From Agarivorans albus (lineage in GTDB: Bacteria > Pseudomonadota > Gammaproteobacteria > Enterobacterales > Celerinatantimonadaceae), in NCBI RefSeq assembly GCF_019670105.1, contig NZ_AP023032.1, forward strand, positions 4,410,001 through 4,474,000: a stretch of 64,000 bases of DNA, written 5' to 3'. This document shows, piece by piece, positions 9,359-17,992 of the stretch (position 1 is the first letter of the stretch; the number at the start of each line of letters is the position of its first letter). Under the pieces are notes generated by a model, which was not told where the DNA came from, ran no database searches, and saw nothing but the letters and a program-made list of their open reading frames with translations. Both the position numbers and the translations under genes were made by a program.

Positions 9359-10264
9359 ATGCGTATAGCAATTTTATCTCGAGGCGAAAACCTCTACTCC
9401 ACCCGCCGCTTAAAAGAAGCCGGTGAAGCTCGTGGGCACCAAGTAGACATTATCGATACCTTGCACTGCTATATGGACATAACCAGTAGCAAACCAACGG
9501 TACGGTATAACGGTGAAGTGCTACCCAAGTACGATGCAGTCATTCCGCGAATTGGCTCATCAATTACCTTTTATGGCACCGCGGTGGTACGTCAATTTGA
9601 AATGATGGGCACCTTTTGTGTTAACGAGTCGGTGGCGATTAGCCGCTCGCGTGACAAATTGCGTTCGCTACAGTTATTGTCGCGTAAGGGCATTGGCTTG
9701 CCGCGCACTGGTTTTGCCAGCAAACCTGACAAAATTCAGGATCTAATCAAAAACGTGGGCGGTGCTCCGCTTGTGATTAAACTGCTAGAAGGCACCCAAG
9801 GTATCGGCGTAGTGTTAGCCGAAACCAACAAGGCAGCCGAAAGCGTGATCGAAGCGTTTATGGGTTTAAAAGCCAATATCTTGGTTCAGGAGTTTATTAA
9901 AGAAGCTGGCGGTGCCGACATTCGTTGTTTAGTCGTAGGCGGCAAGGTAGTCGCAGCAATGAAACGCCAAGCTGCAGAAGGCGAGTTTCGCTCAAACTTA
10001 CACCGAGGCGGCGCAGCTCAGCTAGTGCGTTTAAGTAAAGAAGAACGCGCCACGGCGGTAAATGCTGCTAAAGCTATGGGCTTAAACTTATGTGGTGTAG
10101 ACATTTTGCAGTCAAACAACGGGCCAGTGGTAATGGAAGTAAACTCCTCTCCTGGCTTAGAAGGCATAGAAACCGCCACCGGCAAAGATGTGGCTGGTAT
10201 GGTATTTGAATTTATAGAAAAAAACGCGAAACCTTTTGCCACTAAAACCCGTGGAAAAGGCTAA
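9359..10264 (+). CDS. rimK: ribosomal protein S6--L-glutamate ligase RimK
   Basis: ATP-grasp ligase that adds glutamate residues to the C-terminus of ribosomal protein S6. Length 301 matches E. coli RimK (300). Seen are the N-terminal pre-ATP-grasp domain ([18 protein letters not shown]), the ATP-binding loop with [18 protein letters not shown] near residue 140, and the metal-binding [14 protein letters not shown] near 260. The genes downstream include a RimB-like protease and a putative carboxypeptidase-type hydrolase, a context that fits reversible S6 tail modification. Confidence 0.93.
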   Translation: MRIAILSRGENLYSTRRLKEAGEARGHQVDIIDTLHCYMDITSSKPTVRYNGEVLPKYDAVIPRIGSSITFYGTAVVRQFEMMGTFCVNESVAISRSRDKLRSLQLLSRKGIGLPRTGFASKPDKIQDLIKNVGGAPLVIKLLEGTQGIGVVLAETNKAAESVIEAFMGLKANILVQEFIKEAGGADIRCLVVGGKVVAAMKRQAAEGEFRSNLHRGGAAQLVRLSKEERATAVNAAKAMGLNLCGVDILQSNNGPVVMEVNSSPGLEGIETATGKDVAGMVFEFIEKNAKPFATKTRGKG

Positions 10265-10296
10265 AAAGCCAAGCGTCAAACAATGAGGCAAAAAAC

Positions 10297-11319
10297 ATGA
10301 TTATCGCTGGAACAGAAATAAAACCGGGAGAGCAAAAACATATCGAAATCCCTGTGGCCAAGTTATATACCGACACGAATATTTCGATTCCAGTGCTAAT
10401 TACCCGTGCCAAACGACCAGGCCCAACGGTATTTGTAAGCGCGGCAGTGCATGGCGATGAGCTAAATGGCATTGAGATAATTCGCCGTTTAACTCGATCG
10501 CCAAGCTTTAAAATCACCAAAGGCTGCTTAATTGCTGTGCCAATGGTAAATATTTATGGGGTGCTTAATCAAAGCCGTTATATGCCAGACAGGCGCGACT
10601 TAAATCGCTGCTTTCCTGGCTCAGAAAAAGGCTCGTTGGCCGGGCGTTTGGCGCATATTTTCTTAACTGAAATTGTCGCTCATTGTGACTATGGGATAGA
10701 TCTACACACCGGTGCGATTCATCGCTCTAACTTGCCGCAAATTAGAGCTAACCTGAAAGACCCCGAAACTAAGTTATTGGCCGAGGCCTTTGGCGTGCCG
10801 GTGTTGCTTAATGCCGATTTACGTGATGGCTCGTTACGCGAAGCGGCGGTAGATAACAACACCAAGATCCTGCTTTACGAAGCTGGAGAAGCACTGCGTT
10901 TTGATGAGTTATCGATTCAAAGCGGCGTGAAAGGAATATTAAAAGTACTGTCGCATTTAGGCATGGTTAAAAAACGCCGTAGCACTAAAAAAACCTCACC
11001 GTACATTGCCTATAACAGTGCGTGGTTACGCGCATCTGCCAGCGGCATAGTGAGTGAAACAACCCAGCTAGGCGACTTGGTTGAAGCAGGTGATATTCTG
11101 GCCGAAATAAATAGCCCTTTTGGTGAGCTAATCAGTAAAGTGAAGGCAAAGCGCTCGGGCATTGTGATCGGCAAGCAAAATATTCCCTTAGTACAGGAGG
11201 GCGATGCGATGTATCACCTTGCGTATTTTGGGGCAGAACAAGATGAAGTTGCCGAACAGATCGAGAACTGGCAAGAGTCCATAAACCCTGTTATCAACGC
11301 TGTTCAACATCCTCAATAG
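10297..11319 (+). CDS. succinylglutamate desuccinylase/aspartoacylase family hydrolase
   Basis: A 340-residue zinc carboxypeptidase-fold protein of the AstE/aspartoacylase family. Predicted zinc ligands are H52 and E55 (AAVHGDELNG) and H137 (DLHTGA); the substrate-binding DLNRCFPG motif is near 101-108 and a likely catalytic Glu lies in LLYEAGEA. A C-terminal barrel-like domain (about 240-315) is typical. The substrate is unknown. Position between rimK and a rimB-like gene suggests hydrolysis of a glutamyl or N-acyl-amino-acid linkage, possibly a modified S6 tail (inference). Confidence 0.85.
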   Translation: MIIAGTEIKPGEQKHIEIPVAKLYTDTNISIPVLITRAKRPGPTVFVSAAVHGDELNGIEIIRRLTRSPSFKITKGCLIAVPMVNIYGVLNQSRYMPDRRDLNRCFPGSEKGSLAGRLAHIFLTEIVAHCDYGIDLHTGAIHRSNLPQIRANLKDPETKLLAEAFGVPVLLNADLRDGSLREAAVDNNTKILLYEAGEALRFDELSIQSGVKGILKVLSHLGMVKKRRSTKKTSPYIAYNSAWLRASASGIVSETTQLGDLVEAGDILAEINSPFGELISKVKAKRSGIVIGKQNIPLVQEGDAMYHLAYFGAEQDEVAEQIENWQESINPVINAVQHPQ

Positions 11320-11332
11320 GAGAAGCTAAACA

Positions 11333-11887
11333 ATGAGTATTAATACCTTTTTACTAATCGTTGTAGCATTTGCGATTTTTTATGTCGCGCAAAGCAAAGT
11401 AAATACTTTGGTGCTTAACTACGGAGCAGCACGCAATATTGCTAAAACACGGATCCACTATGTAAGTTGGGTGCTGCGTAGTGCTCTAGTATTAATATTA
11501 GCACTGGTGGTTAGTCTGATTAGCGATCTAGGCTTTAATGATTTTGGGGTATTTTTGTCCTCGGTATTTGCCGTTATTGGCGTAGCCTTGTTTGCTCAGT
11601 GGTCGATTTTAAGCAATGTCACCGCCAGTATTATTGTGTTTTTCTTTTTTCCTTACCGGGTTGGTAACCAAGTTAAGATCCTAGATGGCGATAACTCAGT
11701 TGAAGGGCGTTTAGAAGAAATCACCTTGTTCCACGTTATTTTGCTGGCCGAAAATGGCTCTAAGCTCACCTTTCCAAATGCCATGGTCTTTCAAAAAGCC
11801 GTGGTCATTGGTGAGCACCAACCTACTCGCGCTGTAGATTCCAAACCAAAAGCGCAAGGTTACGAAGAGGAAGTAAGCGGTGAATAA
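11333..11887 (+). CDS. small MscS-type mechanosensitive channel family protein
   Basis: A 184-residue membrane protein. Three hydrophobic segments (about 2-20, 45-65 and 68-90) are followed by the MscS pore/beta signature, here SILSNVTASIIVFFFFPYRVG then a beta domain with VEGRLEEITLFHVIL and FPNAMVF. It lacks the large C-terminal vestibule of E. coli MscS, so gating behaviour is uncertain. It begins 13 bases after the preceding gene and overlaps the rimB-like start by eight bases, so it is translationally coupled. Confidence 0.82.
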   Translation: MSINTFLLIVVAFAIFYVAQSKVNTLVLNYGAARNIAKTRIHYVSWVLRSALVLILALVVSLISDLGFNDFGVFLSSVFAVIGVALFAQWSILSNVTASIIVFFFFPYRVGNQVKILDGDNSVEGRLEEITLFHVILLAENGSKLTFPNAMVFQKAVVIGEHQPTRAVDSKPKAQGYEEEVSGE

Positions 11888-12305
11888 ACTGGTAATTGGC
11901 AACTTAGAAACCTGTAACTTGCCAGACTTAGGCATTAATGATTTACCGGTTAGAGTTGATACTGGGGCAAAAACCTCGGCTTTACATGTAGACAATCTGG
12001 AGCAAATTAAAGTTAATGGCAAACCGCACATTAGCTTTGATTTGCACCCAGACATCTATAACCTGGAACAAGTTTGCCGTTGTAGTGCACCTATTTACGA
12101 CACCAGGAAAATCAAGTCATCTAATGGTGACGTGGAGCAACGTTACGTTATACAAACGCGTTTTCAGCTGGGCGAACACATTTGGCCCATTGAGATAACC
12201 TTAAGTAACCGCCAAGACATGACCTACTTAATGCTGTTAGGTCGACAAGGCATGGGCGATAAAGTGTTGGTAGACCCTGCTCAAAGCTTTCTGGTAAACA
12301 GTTAA
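11880..12305 (+). CDS. RimB-like retropepsin-fold protease
   Basis: A 141-residue protein of the family often named ATP-dependent zinc protease (PF05618), which has a retropepsin-like fold. The key motif is RVDTGAKTSALHVDN near residue 24-38 and a second conserved block is MLLGRQGMGD near 120. GTG start at 11880 overlaps the end of the MscS-like gene. In Pseudomonas the homologue RimB is encoded with RimK and counteracts S6 glutamylation. The same run of genes here supports that role. A second, exported paralogue lies at 32141-32677. Confidence 0.8.
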   Translation: MNKLVIGNLETCNLPDLGINDLPVRVDTGAKTSALHVDNLEQIKVNGKPHISFDLHPDIYNLEQVCRCSAPIYDTRKIKSSNGDVEQRYVIQTRFQLGEHIWPIEITLSNRQDMTYLMLLGRQGMGDKVLVDPAQSFLVNS

Positions 12306-12374
12306 CATTAACTAACCAGCGCCAAAATAAGGAATACCAGCACTTAATAAGCCGTAAACACAAGGACTTAGCCA

Positions 12375-13745
12375 ATGACCAGCGAAAACCTAGCAAGCTC
12401 GAACCAACAAACCTTTGATGGTCATCATGATGCGGCGCTTCGCCGCGTTTTGGACGTTCTTGAACAAGAGCTGCCCGCTGCCGAACTCAGCTTTATAAGC
12501 CAATACGACAATGCGGTATTGGCTAATTTGCTTGAGTCTTTACCCGACAACTATCGTCAACACATTTGGCCTCAGCTAGCGACAGAGCGTTACTGGGACA
12601 TATTGCATCTCATGCAATATGAAACCGTTAAACACTTCTTCGAGCTATTTAATCAATCACAGCTAAACGCGCTACAGCAAACCATTAGCGATACCGAAAT
12701 TGTTGAGTTTGCCGATTTTCTTCCTGAATCGATGGTGGAGGCTTATCTTGAGCAACAAGACGAGCTTAGCGCGGCACAACTGCAAGATGCGCTAAGTTAC
12801 GATGATGAGCAAATTGGCCGTTATGTAGATACTCACATACTACGTGCACGCCCCAATTCAACAGTAGGAAGAATCAAGCAGCGCTTAAGTGCCCAAACCG
12901 ACAAGCATGTGGCAGTATACTTGGTGGATGCCCAAGGGCAGTTTCAGGGTGCTTGCAGCATGACCGACATCGCCAACTCTGCCGACACTACTAAACTTAC
13001 CGAGCTTAGCCAGAACATTGAGGTATTTGACCACCAGCAAATGCTGGCCGATGTATCCTTATCTCTGAACATGGTGCCAGGCCATGCTTGGAACCCAGTA
13101 CAAAAAGACGGAAAAATTGTCGGTGCAATTGCCTTATCCAACATAGTGCAATGGCTACAAGAGCGCAGTTTAGATGTTGCGATTATCGATACACCATCCG
13201 ATGAAGAAGATCTGTTTACTCCTGTGCCTACCGCCGCCAAAATGCGCGCGATTTGGCTAACCACCAATTTAGCCACAGCGTTTTTAGCCTCATGGGTAAT
13301 TGGCTTATTTGAAGGAGCGCTCCAACAACTAGTGGCACTGGCGATATTAATGCCGGTGGTGGCCAGCATGGGCGGTATTGCAGGCAGCCAAACCTTGGCG
13401 GTAGCCTTACGCGGTATAGCACTTAATCACTTACAGCAAAGTAACCTAAAGCTTCTACTTAACAAAGAGTTAAAGATTGCCGCATTCAACGGCTTAGTCT
13501 TGGGTCTGGTCATCGCTCTAGTGGTTAGCCTGTGGTTTAAATCTGCCGCTTTAGGTGCAGTTATCTTTGTGGCCATTGTTCTCAATAGCCTGGCCGCAGC
13601 AGCGTCTGCCACAATGATTCCATTTATACTTAAAAAAATGAAGATTGACCCAGCCGTTGCCGGTTCGGTAATTTTAACCACCGTGACCGACATCGTAGGT
13701 TTTGTGGCTTTTCTTGGCCTAGCCTCACTATTATTAATGGGCTAA
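12375..13745 (+). CDS. mgtE: MgtE magnesium transporter
   Basis: A 456-residue MgtE family Mg2+ channel/transporter: N-terminal superhelical domain (about 20-140), paired CBS domains (about 140-265) that gate by sensing Mg2+, and a five-helix membrane domain (about 290-455) with the conserved MPVVASMGGIAGSQTLAVALRG segment. Length is normal. It follows the rimB-like gene after 69 bases and precedes a CorA/ZntB gene, so two different divalent-metal transporters are adjacent. Confidence 0.93.
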   Translation: MTSENLASSNQQTFDGHHDAALRRVLDVLEQELPAAELSFISQYDNAVLANLLESLPDNYRQHIWPQLATERYWDILHLMQYETVKHFFELFNQSQLNALQQTISDTEIVEFADFLPESMVEAYLEQQDELSAAQLQDALSYDDEQIGRYVDTHILRARPNSTVGRIKQRLSAQTDKHVAVYLVDAQGQFQGACSMTDIANSADTTKLTELSQNIEVFDHQQMLADVSLSLNMVPGHAWNPVQKDGKIVGAIALSNIVQWLQERSLDVAIIDTPSDEEDLFTPVPTAAKMRAIWLTTNLATAFLASWVIGLFEGALQQLVALAILMPVVASMGGIAGSQTLAVALRGIALNHLQQSNLKLLLNKELKIAAFNGLVLGLVIALVVSLWFKSAALGAVIFVAIVLNSLAAAASATMIPFILKKMKIDPAVAGSVILTTVTDIVGFVAFLGLASLLLMG

Positions 13746-13787
13746 ACCTCCCACAAAAAATGCAACTCAATAGCTAAAAGGCACACA

Positions 13788-14759
13788 ATGATTAGAACTT
13801 GGTTAAGCCATAAAGGCGAAGCGCCGATACAGAGCGACGAGCAGCAAATTGGTCCATGGTTAGAACAAGAAGCAGGCACTATCTGGATTGATATTGACTT
13901 GAGCAGCTTTAGCCATGCCAAGGCCGAGCAATTACTTAAGCGCTTTACGTGCCACCCTTTAGCAATAATCGATACTTTTCGTCCTCGCCACCCACCGAAA
14001 ATAGAGCTGTTTGACGAACAAATATTCATGCTTTATCGAGGCATTCAGCACTGTATTGGTGATTTAAAATTTGAGCATATGCAGCTGGCCATGTTTGTAG
14101 GCAAAAACTATCTCATTACTCTGCACGATGGTCAGTCGCAGGGCATAGAAAGCCTGTTACAACAGCCCTTTCATAAATACTTACAGCACCCATTAAGTTT
14201 AGCCAGCCGGATAATGCACAGTGCCTCAACCTTGTATTTAAACCAGTTGCTAGAGTTTGAAGACCAACTAAGTGAATTAGAAGAGCAATTAAGTAGTCAC
14301 GGAGACGACCAATTGCTCAGCACAATTACTCGCTATAAAACCGACATTCTTCGACTCAACCGAATTTTTAGTTACCACCTCAGCCTAAGTAAAAAACTAC
14401 TGCACCTCGAGCAAGAACAAAGTGTAAACAACATAGCGATAGACCAACCGGTGCTGCAAGACTTACACGAGCGCTTCGAACGTTTGCATAGCCTTAGCAG
14501 CATGTATTACGACATTTGCGGTGATTTAGTGGATGGTTACTTGTCGATAAGTTCGCACAAACTTAACAACACCATGCGGGTATTAACCTTAATTACCGCC
14601 ATCTTTGTCCCTTTAAGTTTTTTAGCCGGCATTTACGGAATGAATTTTGAAGTGATACCCGAACTTCATCACCCACATGGCTACTTCATTTTGCTTGGCA
14701 CAATGTTGCTAATTGCAGTATCACTAATTGCCATATTTAAATGGAAGCGCTGGTTTTAG
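13788..14759 (+). CDS. CorA/ZntB-family divalent cation transporter
   Basis: A 323-residue member of the CorA superfamily. It has a large cytosolic N-terminal domain, a long helix, and two C-terminal membrane helices. The signature GMN motif is at YGMNFEVIPEL near residue 284, followed by HHPHGY instead of the MPEL loop of classical CorA. This is nearer ZntB-like members, so zinc or other cation transport is possible. It sits directly after mgtE (42 bases). Confidence 0.85.
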   Translation: MIRTWLSHKGEAPIQSDEQQIGPWLEQEAGTIWIDIDLSSFSHAKAEQLLKRFTCHPLAIIDTFRPRHPPKIELFDEQIFMLYRGIQHCIGDLKFEHMQLAMFVGKNYLITLHDGQSQGIESLLQQPFHKYLQHPLSLASRIMHSASTLYLNQLLEFEDQLSELEEQLSSHGDDQLLSTITRYKTDILRLNRIFSYHLSLSKKLLHLEQEQSVNNIAIDQPVLQDLHERFERLHSLSSMYYDICGDLVDGYLSISSHKLNNTMRVLTLITAIFVPLSFLAGIYGMNFEVIPELHHPHGYFILLGTMLLIAVSLIAIFKWKRWF

Positions 14760-14871
14760 GCTGCCGTAAGCCGTAGTGCTACCATCTACTTATGTGCATC
14801 CAAATCATCAACTTACCCCAAAAGTAGCACGTCAGATTCCTTTACATCTTTTTTCTCAATCATATGTCAAA

Positions 14872-14885
14872 TGGCATAAAGCCAT
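14872..14885. promoter_or_regulatory. short inverted repeat upstream of PEP-CTERM gene
   Basis: ATGGC / GCCAT arms with a four-base spacer lie about 20 bases upstream of the candidate sigma-54 promoter. This could be an activator site, but it is too short to be convincing alone. Confidence 0.25.
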
Positions 14886-14905
14886 GAAATAAAAGTAATT
14901 TTTTA

Positions 14906-14922
14906 TTGGCTTAAAAATTGCT
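14906..14922 (+). promoter_or_regulatory. candidate sigma-54 (-24/-12) promoter
   Basis: The 17-mer TTGGCTTAAAAATTGCT fits the RpoN consensus YTGGC-N7-TTGCW. GG at 14908-14909 and GC at 14920-14921 are exactly ten bases apart, as required. A start site would fall near 14933, with the TTG start codon at 14975. PEP-CTERM genes in other bacteria are known to be controlled by the PrsK/PrsR two-component system with RpoN, which fits. Confidence 0.6.
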
Positions 14923-14926
14923 GACG

Positions 14927-14950
14927 AAATCACATCTAAAGATGTGATTT
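14927..14950. promoter_or_regulatory. perfect 11-bp inverted repeat at predicted transcript start
   Basis: Arms AAATCACATCT and AGATGTGATTT are separated by two bases. It straddles the predicted sigma-54 start site and lies 24 bases before the PEP-CTERM start codon, so it could be an operator or a 5' leader hairpin. A short imperfect outer pair (TTGGCTTAA ... TTAGCCAA) extends the symmetry. Confidence 0.55.
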
Positions 14951-14974
14951 TTAGCCAAACAAGGGATAAAGAAA

Positions 14975-15616
14975 TTGAAAAAAGCTAAGTTAATACTGTG
15001 TAGTTTAGTATTTGGATTACTTACCAACCTATCGGCGCAAGCTGGCGTGATTCTTTCGGCAGTAGATGTTAGTACTAATATGGGCACTCGCTTTGCTGGA
15101 GATATTAACAATACGATTGATCAATCGGGCCTTAATTCTACCTTTGTAAGTGGTGTAACTGACTTTGATACCTACAATCCAAGTAGCCAATCGGTTATCA
15201 ATACCGCACCGCACCAGTGGTGGGGCGCAACCGATACCTTAGGCTATACCGATTTTGACTTAGGTGCAGTTTATAACCTTCACCGTTTTGCACTATGGAA
15301 TGCTAATTTCATCTTTGGTGTTAAAGATTTCAGAGTGTTAATTGACGATAACGCAGCGTTTTCTAGCGCGCTTGATTTAGGCTCTTTCACCGCCAACTTT
15401 GACCAAGCTACTGGTCAAGTATTTGATTTGCTAGATGGTGTTGGCCGCTACGTCCGAATTGAACATCTATCTGTCCACAGTAACTCAAGTAACATTAACG
15501 AAGTGGCCTTTGATGTTAGCTCATTTTCTCCTGTGACTTCGGTACCAGAACCTAGCACTTTAGCTATTTTCGGTTTAGCTTTTGCCGGTCTAATGTTTAG
15601 ACGTAAACAGCGCTAA
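14975..15616 (+). CDS. PEP-CTERM sorting domain protein
   Basis: A 213-residue exported protein. It has a signal peptide (Lys-Lys, hydrophobic core, cleavage after Ala-Gln-Ala near residue 23), a body of about 150 residues with a discoidin-like, beta-rich character, and a C-terminal PEP-CTERM tail: SVPEPSTLAIFGLAFAGL then RRKQR. The tail directs recognition by an exosortase (EpsH/XrtA), which is not in this window. TTG start at 14975 is chosen because AAGGGA lies eight bases upstream and the signal peptide starts there. It has its own candidate promoter and terminator. Confidence 0.88.
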   Translation: MKKAKLILCSLVFGLLTNLSAQAGVILSAVDVSTNMGTRFAGDINNTIDQSGLNSTFVSGVTDFDTYNPSSQSVINTAPHQWWGATDTLGYTDFDLGAVYNLHRFALWNANFIFGVKDFRVLIDDNAAFSSALDLGSFTANFDQATGQVFDLLDGVGRYVRIEHLSVHSNSSNINEVAFDVSSFSPVTSVPEPSTLAIFGLAFAGLMFRRKQR

Positions 15617-15640
15617 ACATAACCGCTATTCACCAACAAA

Positions 15641-15662
15641 AAACCCGCTTCAAGGCGGGTTT
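15641..15662. terminator. bidirectional terminator
   Basis: Arms AAACCCGC and GCGGGTTT with loop TTCAAG. It is flanked by A-run on the left and TT on the right, and on the minus strand is followed by a T-run. It serves the PEP-CTERM gene and the convergent TerC gene. Confidence 0.88.
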
Positions 15663-15670
15663 CTTGTTAT

Positions 15671-16615
15671 TTAGTTTAACGAAACACTTACTCGCTTATT
15701 TCGCTGAATTGATGCCAATACTGCACTAGCCATCACCAGTAAAACGACAATCAAAGACACTGCTGTAGGGATTGCCCATACCGTCTCAACTAAAGCCATT
15801 TTCACCCCAATAAACACCATGATTACTGCCAATGCTGGGCGTAAATATACAAACTTATCTATCATGCCCTGCAATACAAAAAACAAGGAACGTAGGCCCA
15901 ACAAGGCAAATACGTTAGCGGCTAATACTAAAAATGGCTCTTGAGTCACCGCAAAAATAGCCGGTATTGAGTCCAACGCAAACAACACATCCATCATAGC
16001 AATGGCGCTAATCACACTGGCCATAGGAGTAAACCAGCATTTGTTATCCCGTTTCACCCAAAAGGCATGGCCATGATACTGGTCGGTCACTGGCAATATC
16101 TTCGCCAGCAGCTTATTTGTTTGAACCTGGTTATTGGAGTACTTTTCTGGCAGGGCTAGCTGTATGCCTGTCCACACTAAAAAGGCCGCAAATACATACA
16201 GTACCCAGTGAAAGCTTGCTAACAATTGGCTGCCAACGGCAATCATCACACTGCGTAACAGCAGTGCACCAATCACTCCCCACAACAAAGCACGAGGGCG
16301 CAACTCAGCGGGTACTTTGAACTGGGAAAATATCACAGTGAATACAAATAGATTATCTACGCTTAGCGACTTTTCTAATAAGTAACCAGTGCTAAAAGCA
16401 ATTGCCGCCTGTTGCGGACTATAACTACTGTTTGGCGCATACCACTGCCAACACCACAGTATAGAAAGGGCAAACACCATAGCTAAGGCAAACCAAAACA
16501 CACTCCACAGAGCGGCTTTTTTAAGGCTGATATTGCCATTTCGAGTTTGCCAAACATCCACTAGCACCAACGCCAAGGTGGCGAGTGCAAATACAAAGTA
16601 AGTGATAGAGTTCAT
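15671..16615 (-). CDS. alx: TerC/Alx-family membrane protein
   Basis: A 314-residue integral membrane protein of the TerC family, close in length to E. coli Alx (321). About nine hydrophobic segments are visible. Conserved acidic motifs in the membrane include EKSLSVDNLFVF near residue 82 and MMDVLFALDSIPAIFAV near 208, proposed metal-binding sites. The family exports or balances Mn2+. A yybP-ykoY-type leader upstream supports manganese control. Function as a manganese exporter is inferred from family and riboswitch. Confidence 0.88.
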   Translation of the reverse strand: MNSITYFVFALATLALVLVDVWQTRNGNISLKKAALWSVFWFALAMVFALSILWCWQWYAPNSSYSPQQAAIAFSTGYLLEKSLSVDNLFVFTVIFSQFKVPAELRPRALLWGVIGALLLRSVMIAVGSQLLASFHWVLYVFAAFLVWTGIQLALPEKYSNNQVQTNKLLAKILPVTDQYHGHAFWVKRDNKCWFTPMASVISAIAMMDVLFALDSIPAIFAVTQEPFLVLAANVFALLGLRSLFFVLQGMIDKFVYLRPALAVIMVFIGVKMALVETVWAIPTAVSLIVVLLVMASAVLASIQRNKRVSVSLN

Positions 16616-16619
16616 TACT

Positions 16620-16640
16620 GATCCTCAGGGGCAAAGGATC
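16620..16640 (-). promoter_or_regulatory. hairpin covering the alx ribosome binding site
   Basis: On the minus strand GATCCT and AGGATC form a six-base-pair stem with a nine-base loop. The AGGA Shine-Dalgarno of alx (ATG at 16615) is inside the 3' arm. This would be the translational off state and a plausible expression platform for the upstream riboswitch. Confidence 0.5.
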
Positions 16641-16682
16641 TAGTCTTTATGGGATAATGCCTAGACCTTCACAAACAAACAC

Positions 16683-16702
16683 GCTTAACCTTTTGGCTAA
16701 GC
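16683..16702 (-). promoter_or_regulatory. stem-loop between riboswitch and alx
   Basis: GCTTAGCC / GGTTAAGC with an AAAA loop, eight pairs including one G-U. No uridine run follows on the minus strand, so it is not a classical terminator. It may be part of the riboswitch expression platform. Confidence 0.4.
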
Positions 16703-16815
16703 ACCTTTGTGTTGGTCTCGTCGAGATACCTCTCGGTACCTTCGCATGCCGGATAGGTAAGACACCTAACGGGATGACGACATGCAAATTTTCATCAACT
16801 ACTCCCCAAGACGCC
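16703..16815 (-). promoter_or_regulatory. yybP-ykoY manganese riboswitch
   Basis: Read on the minus strand, the interval contains the hallmark GGGGAGTAG element (16808-16800), a paired variable arm, and a closing ACGAGACC-type segment near 16713-16720. This is the conserved L1/L3 core of yybP-ykoY aptamers, which bind Mn2+. It lies about 100 bases upstream of a TerC/Alx gene, its most frequent partner. Exact boundaries are estimated. The rest of the 340-base gap (to 16955) holds only promoter-like A/T-rich DNA. Confidence 0.82.
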
Positions 16816-16955
16816 GCGATATTACGCCTAAAACTTGCCTCGCGCTAGAGTTATTTTGCTTAAAAATAAGACTATAATTTAAGAGTTATTTTTCATTAAC
16901 TTACAGCACATCAGGTCACTAAATAGGAGCATTTTCGCGCCGCTAAACTTAGCTA

Positions 16956-17270
16956 TCAGCTATCCCACATAACGTCACACTGTTTTTTAAGCGCTGAGCT
17001 GAGTAATTCAATTAAAGGTTGAGCACGAGTATTTAAACTAATCACAGGTTCCAATTCGGCGTCGTTCTCATCAGCGTTAGATTGTTCTGCCTGAGCTTGT
17101 GCAGCAAGCTCTAGCTCAGCTTTTAACTGGCTTAATGCTTCAGCCACATCTTCGGCCCGTATAGCTCCCGGCACACTGCCACTGTGTCCCATCATTTTTA
17201 ACAGCGCTAAACCAATATCGCCAAACATGGTGACATTTGCGTAAGCTTTACATCTGAATGTAATTAACAT
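16956..17270 (-). CDS. DUF1840 protein
   Basis: A 104-residue small protein of the DUF1840 family. It has the typical start MLITFRCKAYANVTMFGD, then LLKMMGHSGSVPGAI and a helical acidic/Ala-Gln-rich region, ending in a predicted helix. No biochemical function is established for the family. Monocistronic. Confidence 0.85.
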   Translation of the reverse strand: MLITFRCKAYANVTMFGDIGLALLKMMGHSGSVPGAIRAEDVAEALSQLKAELELAAQAQAEQSNADENDAELEPVISLNTRAQPLIELLSSALKKQCDVMWDS

Positions 17271-17371
17271 GGGTATTTACCTATTAATAAATCAACACAA
17301 GGCTAGCAGCATAAAACGAATCGCCAACGCTTTCTTTAAGCAAAACGACATTGTTGCTTAACGCACTAAAA

Positions 17372-17992
17372 TTAAACCCTTTGTGGTTTTGTTTTCGCAC
17401 TTAGCTCATCACGATAATAATTACCTAGGGTATATTGTCCAAAAGCGGGCGCGATAGAATCTTGCCCCATCACTGTAAGAAAAAACTCTGCTGGCCCGCC
17501 CCATTTCTCTGGGAGTCGCTTAACAATACTAAGAGCAATGCGCCGGATAAAATCTGGAAGCTTAATCGATTTTGATGGCTTGTTTTGCGCTTCAAATGCC
17601 AGTTGAGTCATCTGGTTCATCGACAATACTTCAGGTCCGCCTACGTCTAATTCTGATTCACTCCGAGCTATTGCATCGATGCAAAATCTTGCTAGATCTT
17701 TGCCATGGATCGGATTAGCTCGCACCTCGCCATTGCCAAACATGTACACTTTCCCGCTTGCTGCCATACGATACAGTTCTGCCATATCGGAGAAAAATCC
17801 ATTTGGCCTAAGCACACAGCCTTGCAGCAATGAAGAGCTTAATAAGCGCTTGGCGAACTTCTCTTTTGCCGCCAACAAACGCACTTGCGGATACTTTTTA
17901 GCATTAAAAGCCGAGACATAAATGAATTTACTGACCGCCGCTCGTTCCGCTTCTAACAGAAGATTCAAATTGGCTTGATAATCCACATCCAA
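17372..17992 (-). pseudogene. N-terminally truncated NAD(P)-binding SDR (NmrA-like) gene
   Basis: A 206-residue reading frame homologous to the C-terminal two thirds of atypical SDR/NmrA-like proteins: DVDYQANLNLLLEAERA, KFIYVSAF, a VLRPNGFF segment and HGKDLARF. The Rossmann nucleotide-binding start with GxxGxxG, about 75 residues, is missing. Family-like sequence continues only a few codons upstream of the first possible TTG start (LTYLDVDY), and beyond that the DNA belongs to the membrane-protein gene in another frame. A deletion that joined the two genes is the simplest reading. Probably not a functional dehydrogenase. Confidence 0.6.

Noticed and set aside
16657-16848. A 63-codon plus-strand reading frame
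   Set aside because: It lies entirely opposite the manganese riboswitch and alx leader, has no ribosome binding site and no recognisable protein signature.
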